Shown one piece after another: positions 54,840-64,000 of a stretch of 64,000 bases of DNA (position 1 is the stretch's first letter; each line of letters starts with the position of its first letter). The position numbers and the translations under genes were made by a program. The notes below the pieces were generated by a model. The model saw only the letters and a list, made by a program, of their open reading frames with translations, did no database searches and was not told the DNA's origin. Source of the DNA: Merluccius polli (Eukaryota; Chordata; Actinopteri; Gadiformes; Merlucciidae); NCBI GenBank assembly GCA_030340625.1, contig JAOPHQ010006257.1, positions 617,001 through 681,000 of the forward strand, in the 5' to 3' direction.

Positions 54840-56584
54840 ATGGAGGTGATTTTCCTAATTTCAGGTGAAATTTGACATTTGACCTCTGATATGACCTTGA
54901 CTTAGGCTCTATATCCAAAAAATAACTCCAGAAATGGACTCCCCACCCTCTAAAACCCCTAAATAGAGGTATTACATGACCCTCTAGGTCATCAAGCTCA
55001 AAAGTTGAAAATTCACCAACATCCAAGATGGCAACGGCCGCCATCTTGAATTCTGAAAAATGCTCAAGGTTGCCCATGGGGCAACCAAGCTTATTTTGCT
55101 CTCCTAACTGTATTGAACATATTTGCATGAAAAAAGTTTGGTGTACTCAACATTTCCGGGTCTTGTATTGGAGCTATGGGGCCGGCAACTAGACTAACTG
55201 TGAAACAATTCACTCCATAAAGGATTAGGGTTAGGGTTATGGTTAGCGTAATCTATAATCTATAATCTATCATCGGAAATCTGCAAGGCTGCAATTCCCC
55301 TGGTTGGCCGTTGTTCGTCGCCATTTTGCCAGCGTTTGTTGCCCTCCAGGTATCCATGGTAGTCACGTGACCGCAAAGTATGACTATTATTTATGCCATG
55401 CGAGCCACAAATTAGTCTACAGCGTCCATTCACTCCAATAATAACCCGGTCACGGTGATAGATTACGCTAACCATAACCCTAATCCTTTATGGAGTGAAT
55501 TGTTTCACAGTAGACTGCGGACGCTGTAGACTCTGCTCTGCGAGCGGACGCTGTAGACTCTGCTCGTCTCTTACCACCGCGAACGGGTTTATGAGATTGT
55601 TTCACACAGATCGTTTCACACAGACGCGGGAGGGTACCTTTTGTGTCAGTATCACGTCTAGGGGCGTGACAAACCGTCGGTATATTACGAGTTGGGATGA
55701 GAACGTGTTGCAAATTACAGCTTGGCGAGCCGCAGGAGGCTCGCGGGTGGTTAGAACGCAAACAATATAGAATAAAATTGCTCGCCTGTCTACCAGCCAT
55801 GGTTCCAGAAAATAGACAACAAAATCAACCACGCAAGTCGCTTGTTATTCTTGTCATCGGCAGAGCACTGTCAATCCCGCACAGCCCAGTCAACGGCGCA
55901 TGTGATTGGACTGGGCCTCAGCAGAGAGCAACCAATAGGTTTAGAGCAAGATGGTCCCGCCCCCAGGAAGGTTTTTTTTTCCTTTTTTTCAGAACCACGT
56001 TTTCAGAGCTTTGACGCTAAAGGAGTTTCAAAACGAAACGGCGTCAGAACAGTGTCAATAATCACGTGACTCGCAAGCTTGCGCCCGTGTGGTCAAATCT
56101 CTGAAAAGTCAGTGCTGAAAATTAAGTTCTGAAAAAATACATTGCAATGGTGTAAATTTACACCTTTACAAGTTTTTAAAAATAAATATTCAACCTTTCA
56201 AAACGTATTTCTCAATGTTTGAACAGCTGTTTGCAGAATCCCATTTAGGCCTACAAGGTTTCAAAACCGGGAAACAAAGTAATACACTGTTAGAACAGTG
56301 TCAGATTTGAAACTCTGCAAATGCGCTGGTGAACATTTTTAAACTTTGAAAATGTGTTTGTGAAAACATTTTAGCTTTGAAAATGTGTTGGTGAAAATGA
56401 TGAAGAAGATAAAATAGAACACAAAATCACGTTTGCAGATGTTTGACTTTTTTTTTTCAGGCTATAATCTCTTTTTTCAGTGGTGCAAAACCTTTTTTAC
56501 AAGGTGTTGAGTTTTCAAACACAGACTTACAAGCCTTTGAAACCTTTTTTTTCAGGTTTGAATTATGACACTATTCTGACTCCA
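54840..56584 (-). repeat. Right inverted-repeat arm
   Basis: The mirror of 49,634-51,010, including the small reading frame (55,800 downwards) and the GGCCGCCATCTTG motif at about 55,040. It differs mainly by the MITE at 55,198-55,510. Confidence 0.85.
55198..55510. mobile_element. MITE with telomere-like motifs in the right arm
   Basis: CTGTGAAACAATTCACTCC ends are inverted, followed on both sides by ATTAGGGTTAGGGTTATGG-type sequence in inverted orientation. Flanks read TAA and TAG. The left arm lacks it, showing the empty site. Confidence 0.75.
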
Positions 56585-56599
56585 TACATGTACAGATCT

Positions 56600-57000
56600 G
56601 TTTACACATTCACAGATGTGTGTACACTTACAGATCTCTGTACACATTTGCAGATTTGTCTTTACTTGCAAAACGAATACAGACGCACAGATTTTTTTTT
56701 ACACTCACACAAATGTGAATACAGACACACAAATCTTATCACAAACACACAAATGTGAATACAGACACACAAATCTTATCACAAACACACAAATGTGAAT
56801 ACAGACACACAAATCTTATCACAAACACACAAATGTGAATACAGACACACAAATCTTATCACAAACACACAAATGTGAATACAAACACACTGATTTTTTT
56901 TACACACACAAATGTGAATACAGACAGACAAATCTTATTACGCACACACAAATGTGAATACTGGTACACAGATTGAGATACGCACACACAAATAATATTG
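56600..57000. repeat. 40-bp minisatellite (ACACAAATGTGAATACAGAC)
   Basis: About five near-perfect 40-bp units at 56,700-56,885 with degenerate units on both sides, placed between the long-inverted-repeat element and the hAT right end. Confidence 0.88.
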
Positions 57001-57121
57001 TCTCAATAATACCCCCCTATAGGTCCGAGGAGTGTTACGATCGCGCGGGGGGGGGGGGGGGGCCCGACTGCAATGAACCAGTTTTGGGGGGGCCCAGCCT
57101 GAAAAAGGTTGAGAACCCCTG

Positions 57122-57435
57122 ATCTAACACACTTTCGTTATGTATGATACATTCTTCAGCTGCATCTCTGTTGCGTCTAAAATCAATAATCAGTTCCTTG
57201 GTTTTAGACACATTTACGTCAAGGAAGTTATCATCACGCCAAAAAATTAAATCAGTGAGAGAATTCCCATGGTCTGATTCTGAGCCTTGGAGAAGGGACA
57301 GCAACGCAGCATTGTCAGAAAATGTGACCAAATAGCTGCCCTCCTGAGTGCTCCTGCATCCGTCAGTATACATAATAACGAGTAAAGTATGGCGAAAAGT
57401 ATGCTGTATTGCCTTTTACTTCCCACTGCATTCAT
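57122..57435 (-). pseudogene. LINE (Rex/CR1/L2-like) RT, central part
   Basis: The minus reading TFSDNAALLSLLQGSESDHG corresponds to the FADD-type palm motif, here altered to FSDN, followed by FLDVNVSKTKELIIDFRRN. It continues after the shell with YKYFGTIF at 49,312. Confidence 0.75.
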
Positions 57436-58088
57436 TTTGTTATTATATACGCCAGAGGATAATTATTTATTTATTTTTTATTAGTTAAGTGAGAGAACAG
57501 TAAAGAAACTTGAAAGATTTTTTACATCGGATAGCTTAGTGGCGTTATTGTCATGACAACAGAGCCAGCAATAAAGTCAAAAGTTCTTTCGTAAGTGACC
57601 ATGGTATAAGCGGGATAATGCCCTTCGAGGTGTCCATTAACAGAAATGAATGGACCTCACAACCAGTCGAGCGACGAACGCTGTGCAATGTAATGAGCTG
57701 GAAGAGGCGTACACACGAGATGTCAATGAATCAGAAGGTGTGCAATCTAGTAGAAGGTGTGCGAAGTGCGAACAGTGCGTGTGCATAGAGAAGAGAAGAA
57801 AATGGTTTGTGTTTGTGCTTTTCCCGGCTGCGTTCTTCGCTCGACTGGTCGTGACTGTTTTCCAAAGATGGCGCCTGCTTGTTTTCGTGAAGGCACTGGC
57901 TTTCTAAACTTTCTTTTTAATAAACTGTCTGTACACTTACAAAGTTCTCAATGCTTCGTTTTACATGTAGGGACCCTCATTATGCTACCGTGGAAGTGTG
58001 GTGCGATTTTGAGCCTTGTTAGTGGTATAGAATTGCGATTTATTTTACACGAATATCTGCCCTCACAGCTAGTGTTGTATGCTAATTA
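57436..58088. other. No gene firmly recognised
   Basis: A short plus-strand stretch at 57,802 (MVCVCAFPGCVLRS) faintly recalls the start of a THAP zinc finger but is not followed by the rest of the domain. Otherwise unremarkable. Confidence 0.3.
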
Positions 58089-59721
58089 GCGGTTTTCGAG
58101 AACTTTGGTTACATTCAACTAGAATGAAAACTGATCCCAGAGAACGGTCCAACTCAGTGGACATGTGTTATGATCATATGGTCTCATTTTGTGCCAGAAT
58201 TGTCCTTTAATCTAATACATAAGTTGATAAGTTGATATATAAATGAATTATTACATGCATACATGAATCACAGCACTCTTATAATAATAATTCCAAGTGT
58301 TCGCACCCATTTGCAATTTATTCACAATCAGTTTTGGGAAAGCGGCAGAAATATGACTGTATTTAGTTTAGCTCTCCTTAAATTGACCGCTGCAGCCAAC
58401 ACACTTCAAAACGCGCGACTTTTACTTTGAAGGCGAGCTGTCTCTGTTTCCGGCTCTCGACTTCCTTGTTCAATTTTCATTGTACAACTGAATTGCATTG
58501 CATGTCTAGGACAATGAAATTAGGCAATACCCCCTAAACTGGCCTTTTTCATTATACAATGTGAACAACTGTAAATGAATTATACTTCGTACACGGACCG
58601 TAACCAGTGAAAATGATATTCGTACTAGTAACAATTATATTTGAGATATCTACAATTCATTTTATAACTAGTCAGAATTGAATTTTAGATATCAAAAAAA
58701 TAATTTCCACTAGTCAAAATGTCATTGTGATATCTTCAATTGCGTACGTACATATCCAAAATTAATATGGTAATTTGAGCGAAAATGAAGAATTACAAGA
58801 AGAACAAACCATGGAACAACAAGGACTTTGTAACACTGAGACTGCATAGTGCATACACCTTCATTATATATGGATTATATGCCCTTTCAATAGCAAAACA
58901 TTTCCGTTGGATTTTAATAATCACCTGCTTCGCCATGTTCAACTTCTTCTACTTCGAAACAAATTCATGGCGCCAGTTGCCATGCCAACATGTGTTGAAT
59001 ATTCATGAGGTAGACATATTTAAAAGTCGACCAATGGCTTTTTGCAGAGCCATTGAAAAAGAGAGTTGCGACACTCTTTGATCTCGCCGCCATGCGATCA
59101 CGTGGTTCATGTTGCTCTCAATAGTTCCAAACAAATCTGCGCTGTCAACCTGTTTGAATGGTTTTCAGCGGGAGCAGCAGTCCTATATTTACAGCAATTT
59201 TCAGTAAATATTAACGCATTATGTGCATTGATTACTGTTGTGTTCTATCATTGATGTCTGCTACTTTATTAGCCTATTATTTACATTTATTTATATTAGA
59301 TTACTTATTTTTTATCAGGCGGCAATATCGTAAAGCAGTTTTTTGTTTTACTTTACATTTAACATTAGCCTGTTGAAGTAAACGGCACTTGTTAAACACT
59401 CCGGCACTCTTTTATTCATCAGCCCACATTACAATTTACTACATTGGCGACACTTATATTCAATATATATAATAGCATTTCTGGGGAGTGGCAGAGAGAC
59501 AGCATTAATCAGTTTTCCTGTGTTTAATTTTGGGGGACTGTTCCATAACATAGTGAACAGTTAGGAAAAATATGAATGCATACATACTGTAAATGTATTC
59601 ATTTACAGCATGTATGCATTTATATTTTTCTCATGCTTCTATGGTCATAATTACTCACATCCTAATGTTATCTTATGTTAAGACGTTCACATAAACATGC
59701 ACAAAAAATGAATATGGAAAT

Positions 59722-59876
59722 GTAGAGTAATAGCTCGAGGTATGATACGAATACAATGAACACACTATAGATCAGATATAAACACTATAGACAGGAGTGT
59801 ATTCATATTTATACTACTGTATATCTGATCTATAGTGTGTACACCGTATTATCATACCTCAAGCTGCTACTCTGCA
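59722..59876. repeat. Hairpin-forming fold-back sequence
   Basis: AGAGTAATAGCTCGAGGTATGATAC is mirrored by GTATTATCATACCTCAAGC..., and ACACTATAGATCAGATATA by TATATCTGATCTATAGTGTG, giving a long stem. A second, smaller palindrome lies at about 59,573-59,624. Confidence 0.7.
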
Positions 59877-60019
59877 TCTCCTAGTGTTTACATTTCATAC
59901 TGTCCATACTAGTGTTCACACTGTATATAAGCATATTAATACCACTCTGTTCATTATGTTAACACTGTATCGCACATTCATACCTCCTTACTGTTTATTC
60001 TATTTATATATTACATATG

Positions 60020-60563
60020 TAGCCTGGCTCCGCCCTCCGACGTACTTCCGCTCAATTTTCATTTCCCTTCAGTACTCTGTCTGGGTTTTCGGCATATTCG
60101 CGGGTTTTCTCCCGGTAAAGTTTTACCTGTCCAATCAGCGAACAGAGGGAGTGGCTGAGAACGATGACGTTGAAGTCGTGCGCTAGTTTGAGTTGTAGTA
60201 CATTCGCCTGACATTTCCAATTGTTCCGTTTACTCTTAAATTCAAAGTACAAAACCTGCAGCTCTCGTTGACATCCATCTTCACACTCTACTCTGTTCAT
60301 TGCAATGAGGTATCACGGATATAGTTGTTGTTGGTCTGGGGTCTGGGCGGCTACGTCACGTGGTTTCCGGTCGGTTCTGTCGCATGACATACGTCACGAC
60401 CAAAGCGATTGGTTATGGCAGATTCGGAGTGGCACTGGGCAGATCCAATAGTTTTAAACTTCAACAGAGCACCCGCCTTCAGTTAGTTAACAATTGTCAA
60501 TGGTGAGTGGCCAGATTCTCTGTACAAATGAAATGTAGTACGAGAGGCTGGTGACCAGGCTAA
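60020..60563. mobile_element. Non-autonomous element with 8-bp duplication (hAT-like)
   Basis: TAGCCTGGCTCC at the left and GACCAGGCTAA at the right are flanked by TACATATG (60,012-60,019 and 60,564-60,571). It includes a CpG-rich core with CACGTG and ACGTCA motifs. Confidence 0.7.
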
Positions 60564-60571
60564 TACATATG

Positions 60572-61600
60572 TACATTACACTGCACTTTACTGCTTCTTT
60601 TGCATATTTTGGTTATGTAAATATCAATCACGCCAGCAACTGCTCAATGTAAGTCAAGAAAAAAGTTTGGTCAATAGTACAGAATATACAAAGAAAACCA
60701 ATTGCATTCATCCAAACATTTTATTATATAATATGTCCAGGGAGAGGGGAAAGGTCCAGTCTGTTCCCCCATCCATGGTCTTCCACTCCTGTTGTTGGCA
60801 GTGCTAGATCCGGGCCTTGATGTCACGACTGCCGCTCACAAACCTCACAGACTGGACACGCACGCGCACCTTTATAGTGGTTGAAATATAAAATATCCAA
60901 ATTATTCAGCTCCTGCACTTTGTCATTTTATCCTAGAAAACAAAACAGGGAGATAGCGAGTTATGGAGTTGATCATGCTCTATACAACAGCACATATCTT
61001 GTATCGCTTCTCCATCTCTAACATTTCTATTCCACAGCATGCAAGCGTCCTGCTCCAAGAGCTTTCATAGGCACCTCAGGACGATTTGGACTTTTACCAT
61101 CACAGTTTCAGAATTATTCTATTTCATTCTATTTAATTGTATCTAATTGCTAGATTAATTTTCTATTATATTGTTAGATTCACATTTATTATATTGTATT
61201 TATCTAATTGTTAGCTTCGTTCTGGAGCTAGACACCTAAAAATGTCACTACATTATACTGTGTTTAGCTAACTTCATTAGAATCTAACAAGCTATTATCT
61301 TACGATAAACATTAGCTAAAGCTGGCTACATAAAATACCACTATTGACTAAATTGAAACTGAAAATGAATGGGGTTCAACGCTGGAACTACACACTGTTG
61401 GTCGCCCCACAGCACGCGTTACTTCCGCATTCTCCGATTACAGCAGTATATGGGAGTGTCGCAACTCTCTCTTTCAATGGCTCTGGCCAGAGCTATAGAG
61501 AAAACATATATTATACATATAGTATACTCTATAGCTCTGGCTCTGGCTTTGTGGTACTTCAATGATATGACGCCCACATACCGGAAATGCAATTGCTGAT
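60572..61600. other. No gene recognised
   Basis: AT-rich sequence within element X; nothing supportable as coding. Confidence 0.35.
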
Positions 61601-61845
61601 TATTGTTATTCTTACTAGTGAAAAAGGAATTACTGATATCTATAATTCAATTAAAGAAATCTGTAAATCAGTTTTGACTAGTCGAAATGTAATTTCTTCA
61701 TATTTGCAACATGTCAAATTTGTTTTACAGATATCTTAAATTAACATTTTAACTAGTCAAAACTAAAAAGCTGCTAGTCAGCCCTACTGATTAAATGTTA
61801 AAACGGCTTGCCATAAACTCCCTGTGTTCTCCCTGCTGAGCTGTG

Positions 61846-61864
61846 TGTGTGTGTGTGTGTGTGT
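61846..61864. repeat. (GT)n microsatellite
   Basis: A run of GT units upstream of the stat1 region. Confidence 0.9.
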
Positions 61865-61889
61865 CCATCAGTTCTGTTTTCATATGCTC

Positions 61890-62345
61890 CCGCTGCAAGG
61901 CTGCCATACTTTCGCTTTCCCTGAAATCACGTGACGCCGGCTGGCTGTTCAGACTTCCGGCCTCCCTCCTTCCCGGAGGTTAGGCTCGCATGTACCTAAA
62001 ATCTCCCTAATGGCGACCACACACATCATTATTCAGACTTCAACAACACGGACACGTCGAGCTGAACCGACGAGGCGACATTAGCGACGCCAGAAGCCGC
62101 AGGGTGGCTTTAAGGCGCTGCTGCTCATGGTTGTTTTCGGGGAGGGTGACCAAGCGACACAACAGCCATATACCGCAGCCCCCCGATTGGCTGTCGCAGA
62201 GAGGGGGCGGTTCGTTTGAGCTATCAGAGGCTGTAATTGGCTGCGTGGACTTCCCAGTGCTGTCAGAGTACAGTCGGGCATGTTGTAGCTGTTCGTCGAC
62301 AGAAACGCTTCCCAGACCAGAAGGATTTAATCCAACTCAGAGTTA
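61890..62345 (+). promoter_or_regulatory. stat1: CpG-rich candidate promoter/first untranslated exon of stat1
   Basis: It is GC- and CpG-rich compared with its surroundings, with CACGTG, CTTCCGG (ETS-like), GATTGG (CCAAT box, inverted) at 62,184 and TAATTGG at 62,235. It lies about 0.7-1.2 kb upstream of the first coding exon, which begins exactly at a splice acceptor, so an upstream non-coding exon is required. No exact interferon response element was identified. Confidence 0.45.
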
Positions 62346-62685
62346 AGTTGAGTGGGTGAGACTATTCTTTAAGGTGAGTGGGTGAGACTATTCTTCAAGG
62401 TGAGTGGGTGAGACTATTTATTAAGGTGAGTGGGTGAGACTATTCCCTAAAGTGAATGGATGAGACTATTCTGTAAGGTGAGTGGATGAGACTATTCTTT
62501 AAGGTGAGTGGATGAGACTATTCTGTAAGGTGAGTGGGTGAGACTATTCTGTAAGGTGAGTGGGTGAGACTATTCTGTAAGGTGAGTGGGTGAGACTATT
62601 CTGTAAGGTGAGTGGATGAGACTATTATGTAAAGTGAGTGGATGAGACTATTCTTTAAGGTGAGTTGATGAGACTATTCTGCACG
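62346..62685 (+). repeat. 26-bp minisatellite made of splice-donor consensus
   Basis: About 13 tandem copies of GGTGAGTGGGTGAGACTATT plus CTKTAA. Ten copies read exactly AAGGTGAGT, a strong 5' splice site; others read AAAGTGAGT, AAAGTGAAT or AAGTTGAGT. Confidence 0.92.
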
Positions 62686-63061
62686 GAACACAGCACGTTG
62701 TTGTGCCAGTAAAATGGTTTTAAAAAATATTGTATGCCTTGATACTCAACTCATTAGTCCCCAGTTCCCAACGGGAGTTTTCCTCATAATATCATGATAT
62801 CCTAATAACATATCCTAATAATATATCATCGTAATATATATCATGATATAACATAATAATTGATCAATAATATATCATAATATATCAATAGTAGTGTTAG
62901 TGAGTAGTTTAGTACTAGTGAATATTGAAGTGTGTTAGTGAGTAGTTTAGTACTAGTGAATATTGAAGTGAATAACAAAGTGTGTTGGTGTTTGTTGGTG
63001 TTATTGAGTGAATAACAAGGTGCATTAGTGTTTGTGTGTAAGTGTTGTTTGTGTCCAACAG

Positions 63062-63189
63062 ATGGCACAGTGGTGCCAGCTGCAGCAGTTGGACAGTAAG
63101 TACCTGGAGCAGGTGGATGAGCTGTACGACGACTCTTTCCCCATGGACATACGCCAGTACCTCAGCAAGTGGATCGAAAGCATCGACTG
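63062..63189 (+). CDS. stat1: stat1, first coding exon
   Basis: STAT1 is the interferon-activated transcription factor; this exon encodes the start of its N-terminal oligomerisation domain. Translation begins MAQWCQLQQLDSKYLEQVDE and ends IESID plus two bases of the Trp codon at a TG|GTGAGA donor. The ATG is the first three bases after the TCCAACAG acceptor. The signature MxQWxxLQQLD...FPMxIRQYLxxWIE is shared by STAT1, 3 and 4; the second exon decides for STAT1. No damage seen. The rest of the gene continues past the window's right edge. Confidence 0.93.
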
Positions 63190-63274
63190 GTGAGAACTCA
63201 AGCCATGTCCCAATTCTGTCCCTAATGGGCTGTTCATGCCATGTCGGAGTAACCGTAATTACCACCTTCCTTTA

Positions 63275-63438
63275 ATGACCTGTCTCTGTACAGTCTAACC
63301 CCTACCTGCTCCTTAATGACCTGTCTTTGTGCTGTCTAACCCCTACCTGCTCCTTAATGACCTGTCTCTGTACCATCTAACCCCTACCTGCTCCTTAATG
63401 ACTTGTCTCTGTACTGTCTAACCCCTACCTGCTCCTTA
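63275..63438. repeat. 41-bp minisatellite in stat1 intron, four copies
   Basis: Unit AATGACCTGTCTCTGTACAG plus TCTAACCCCTACCTGCTCCTT, repeated four times with few changes. Confidence 0.88.
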
Positions 63439-63558
63439 ATGAAATGGTATATTAGATGGTGATAAAGATGGTATATAAGTCATGATATAGAATTGTATAT
63501 TGGATCTGGTTGTTGTGGTGATGAGTCTTGGTGGGTGGCGGTGCGGTATGGTTTCTAG

Positions 63559-63703
63559 GGATACGGTGGCGGTTCAGGACTCGCTGGCTACTGTACGCTT
63601 TCACGAGCTGCTGGCCCAGCTAGATGACCAGCACAGCCGCTTCACGCTGGACAACAACTTCCTGCTCCAGCACAACATCCGCAAGATCAAGAGGAACCTG
63701 CAG
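63559..63703 (+). CDS. stat1: stat1, second coding exon
   Basis: 145 nt after a GGTTTCTAG acceptor; the first base completes the Trp codon, and the exon ends CTGCAG|GTCTGA in phase 0. It encodes DTVAVQDSLATVRFHELLAQ, LDDQHSRFTL and NNFLLQHNIRKIKRNLQ, the rest of the N-domain and its link to the coiled-coil. The RFHxLLxQLDDQxSRF and LLQHNIRK blocks are typical of STAT1 rather than STAT4 or STAT3. The phase is as expected for STAT1 exon borders. Which fish stat1 paralogue this is cannot be told here. Confidence 0.93.
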
Positions 63704-63732
63704 GTCTGAGACCACACCCATTACACTTCCTC

Positions 63733-64000
63733 TAGACTACACCCACTACTCTTCCTCTATACCACGCCCACTACACTAACTCGAGACCACAACACTACCT
63801 CTAGACCACGCCCACTACACTACCTCTAGACCACGCCCAGAACACTACCTCTAGACCACACCCACTACACTACCTCTAGACCACGCCCACTACACTACCT
63901 CTAGACCACGCCCACTACACTACCTCTAGACCACGCCCACTACACTACCTCTAGACCACGCCCAGAACACTACCTCTAGACCACACCCACTACACTACCT
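63733..64000. repeat. 25-bp minisatellite in the next stat1 intron, cut by window end
   Basis: About eleven units of CTAGACCACGCCCACTACAC plus TACCT. Most units contain CCACGCCC, a GC-box/KLF-like motif. It starts about 30 bp after the exon donor. Confidence 0.9.

Larger units (their letters stand above)
49634..56584 (-). mobile_element. Long-inverted-repeat transposon encoding a FEN1-like/CXC protein
   Basis: Terminal TGGAGTCAGAATAGTGTCA at both ends in inverted orientation is flanked by TA (49,632-49,633 and 56,585-56,586). The inverted arms are very long: about 49,634-51,010 and 54,840-56,584 (the latter with a 313-bp MITE). They look roughly 98 percent identical over the parts I compared, so the element is young or its arms are homogenised. 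The single recognised gene lies between the arms on the minus strand. Superfamily unknown to me. Confidence 0.85.
49313..57121. mobile_element. hAT-like GC-rich shell, left end damaged
   Basis: The right end GGTTGAGAACCCCTG is a standard hAT terminus and abuts LINE sequence at 57,122. The left side abuts LINE at 49,312 but starts directly in GTGGGGCGCGCCCC, so the expected CAGTGGTTCTCAACC terminus is missing. 49,313-49,630 matches the module at 10,385-10,775. Most of the interior is the 49,634-56,584 element. Confidence 0.6.
58089..61812 (-). mobile_element. Element X, copy 2, inverted, longer
   Basis: The end CCGTTTTAACATTTAATCAG (minus) at about 61,778-61,812 mirrors 25,055. ACTAGT/GATATC half-site repeats occur at 61,610-61,775 and 58,600-58,740, and 58,200-58,590 matches copy 1. 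The middle holds at least two other insertions. No convincing coding sequence; the frame at 58,785-59,081 resembles nothing I know. The left limit is uncertain. Confidence 0.55.

Noticed and set aside
57802..57850. THAP zinc-finger start (MVCVCAFPGC)
   Set aside because: Only the first Cys pair is suggestive; the conserved remainder of the domain is not found in any frame.
58785..59081. 98-codon ORF with hydrophobic stretch
   Set aside because: It may look membrane-like, but it is in AT-rich element X with no start or family support.
60340..60480. CpG-rich block with CACGTG and ACGTCA as a gene promoter
   Set aside because: It lies inside a transposon with 8-bp target duplication (60,020-60,563), so it is more likely an element feature.
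62346..62685. Second regularly spaced repeat array
   Set aside because: The units are contiguous and nearly identical, so it is a minisatellite, not an array with spacers.

Overview
The window reads as teleost fish genomic DNA. It has spliced vertebrate genes (a fish-type finTRIM relic and the first coding exons of stat1) and typical fish transposons (Tc1, hAT, PIF/Harbinger, Ty3/gypsy, a Rex/CR1/L2-like LINE). It also carries many micro- and minisatellites and no bacterial-style operons. I cannot name the species.

Layout. 1-24,000: a broken finTRIM gene on + (RING, B-box and coiled coil at 789-1715, PRY/SPRY at 23,357-23,895). Its intron is filled by an AT-rich block, a ~200-bp satellite, an 8.7-kb two-gene DNA transposon with a 6-bp target duplication (3798-12,485), several hAT elements with exact 8-bp duplications, an intact Tc1, a Mutator-like element, an internally deleted Harbinger, and a small non-coding transcript unit with its own spliced copy. 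25,055-48,600: an unclassified element X, split by a ~22-kb minus-strand Ty3/gypsy nest. Inside the gypsy lie a satellite array, two MITEs, a solo LTR, an LTR-borne hAT and a 9.5-kb Harbinger. The Harbinger in turn holds a 4.2-kb DDE transposon (4-bp duplication), a MITE and a second Tc1. 48,627-57,435: a minus-strand LINE split by a hAT-like shell, which itself contains a 6,951-bp long-inverted-repeat transposon (49,634-56,584). 58,089-61,812: a second, inverted copy of X. 61,900-64,000: the 5' end of stat1 (two coding exons), with three minisatellites.

The most unusual object is the long-inverted-repeat element. Its gene joins an unassigned N-terminal half to a domain carrying all the acidic motifs of FEN1/XPG flap nucleases in the right order and spacing, and ends in a cysteine-rich CXC region. 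The arms are nearly identical, contain paired YY1-like motifs and repeated subterminal motifs, and are bounded by TA. I know of no named superfamily with this make-up.

The other strong observations are the two-gene integrase/RING transposon, ten exact splice-donor consensus sequences in a minisatellite just upstream of the first coding exon of stat1, and an intron-less copy of a spliced non-coding transcript next to its parent exons. The only host gene with intact exons here is stat1; nearly everything else is transposon-derived. All joins were made by eye.
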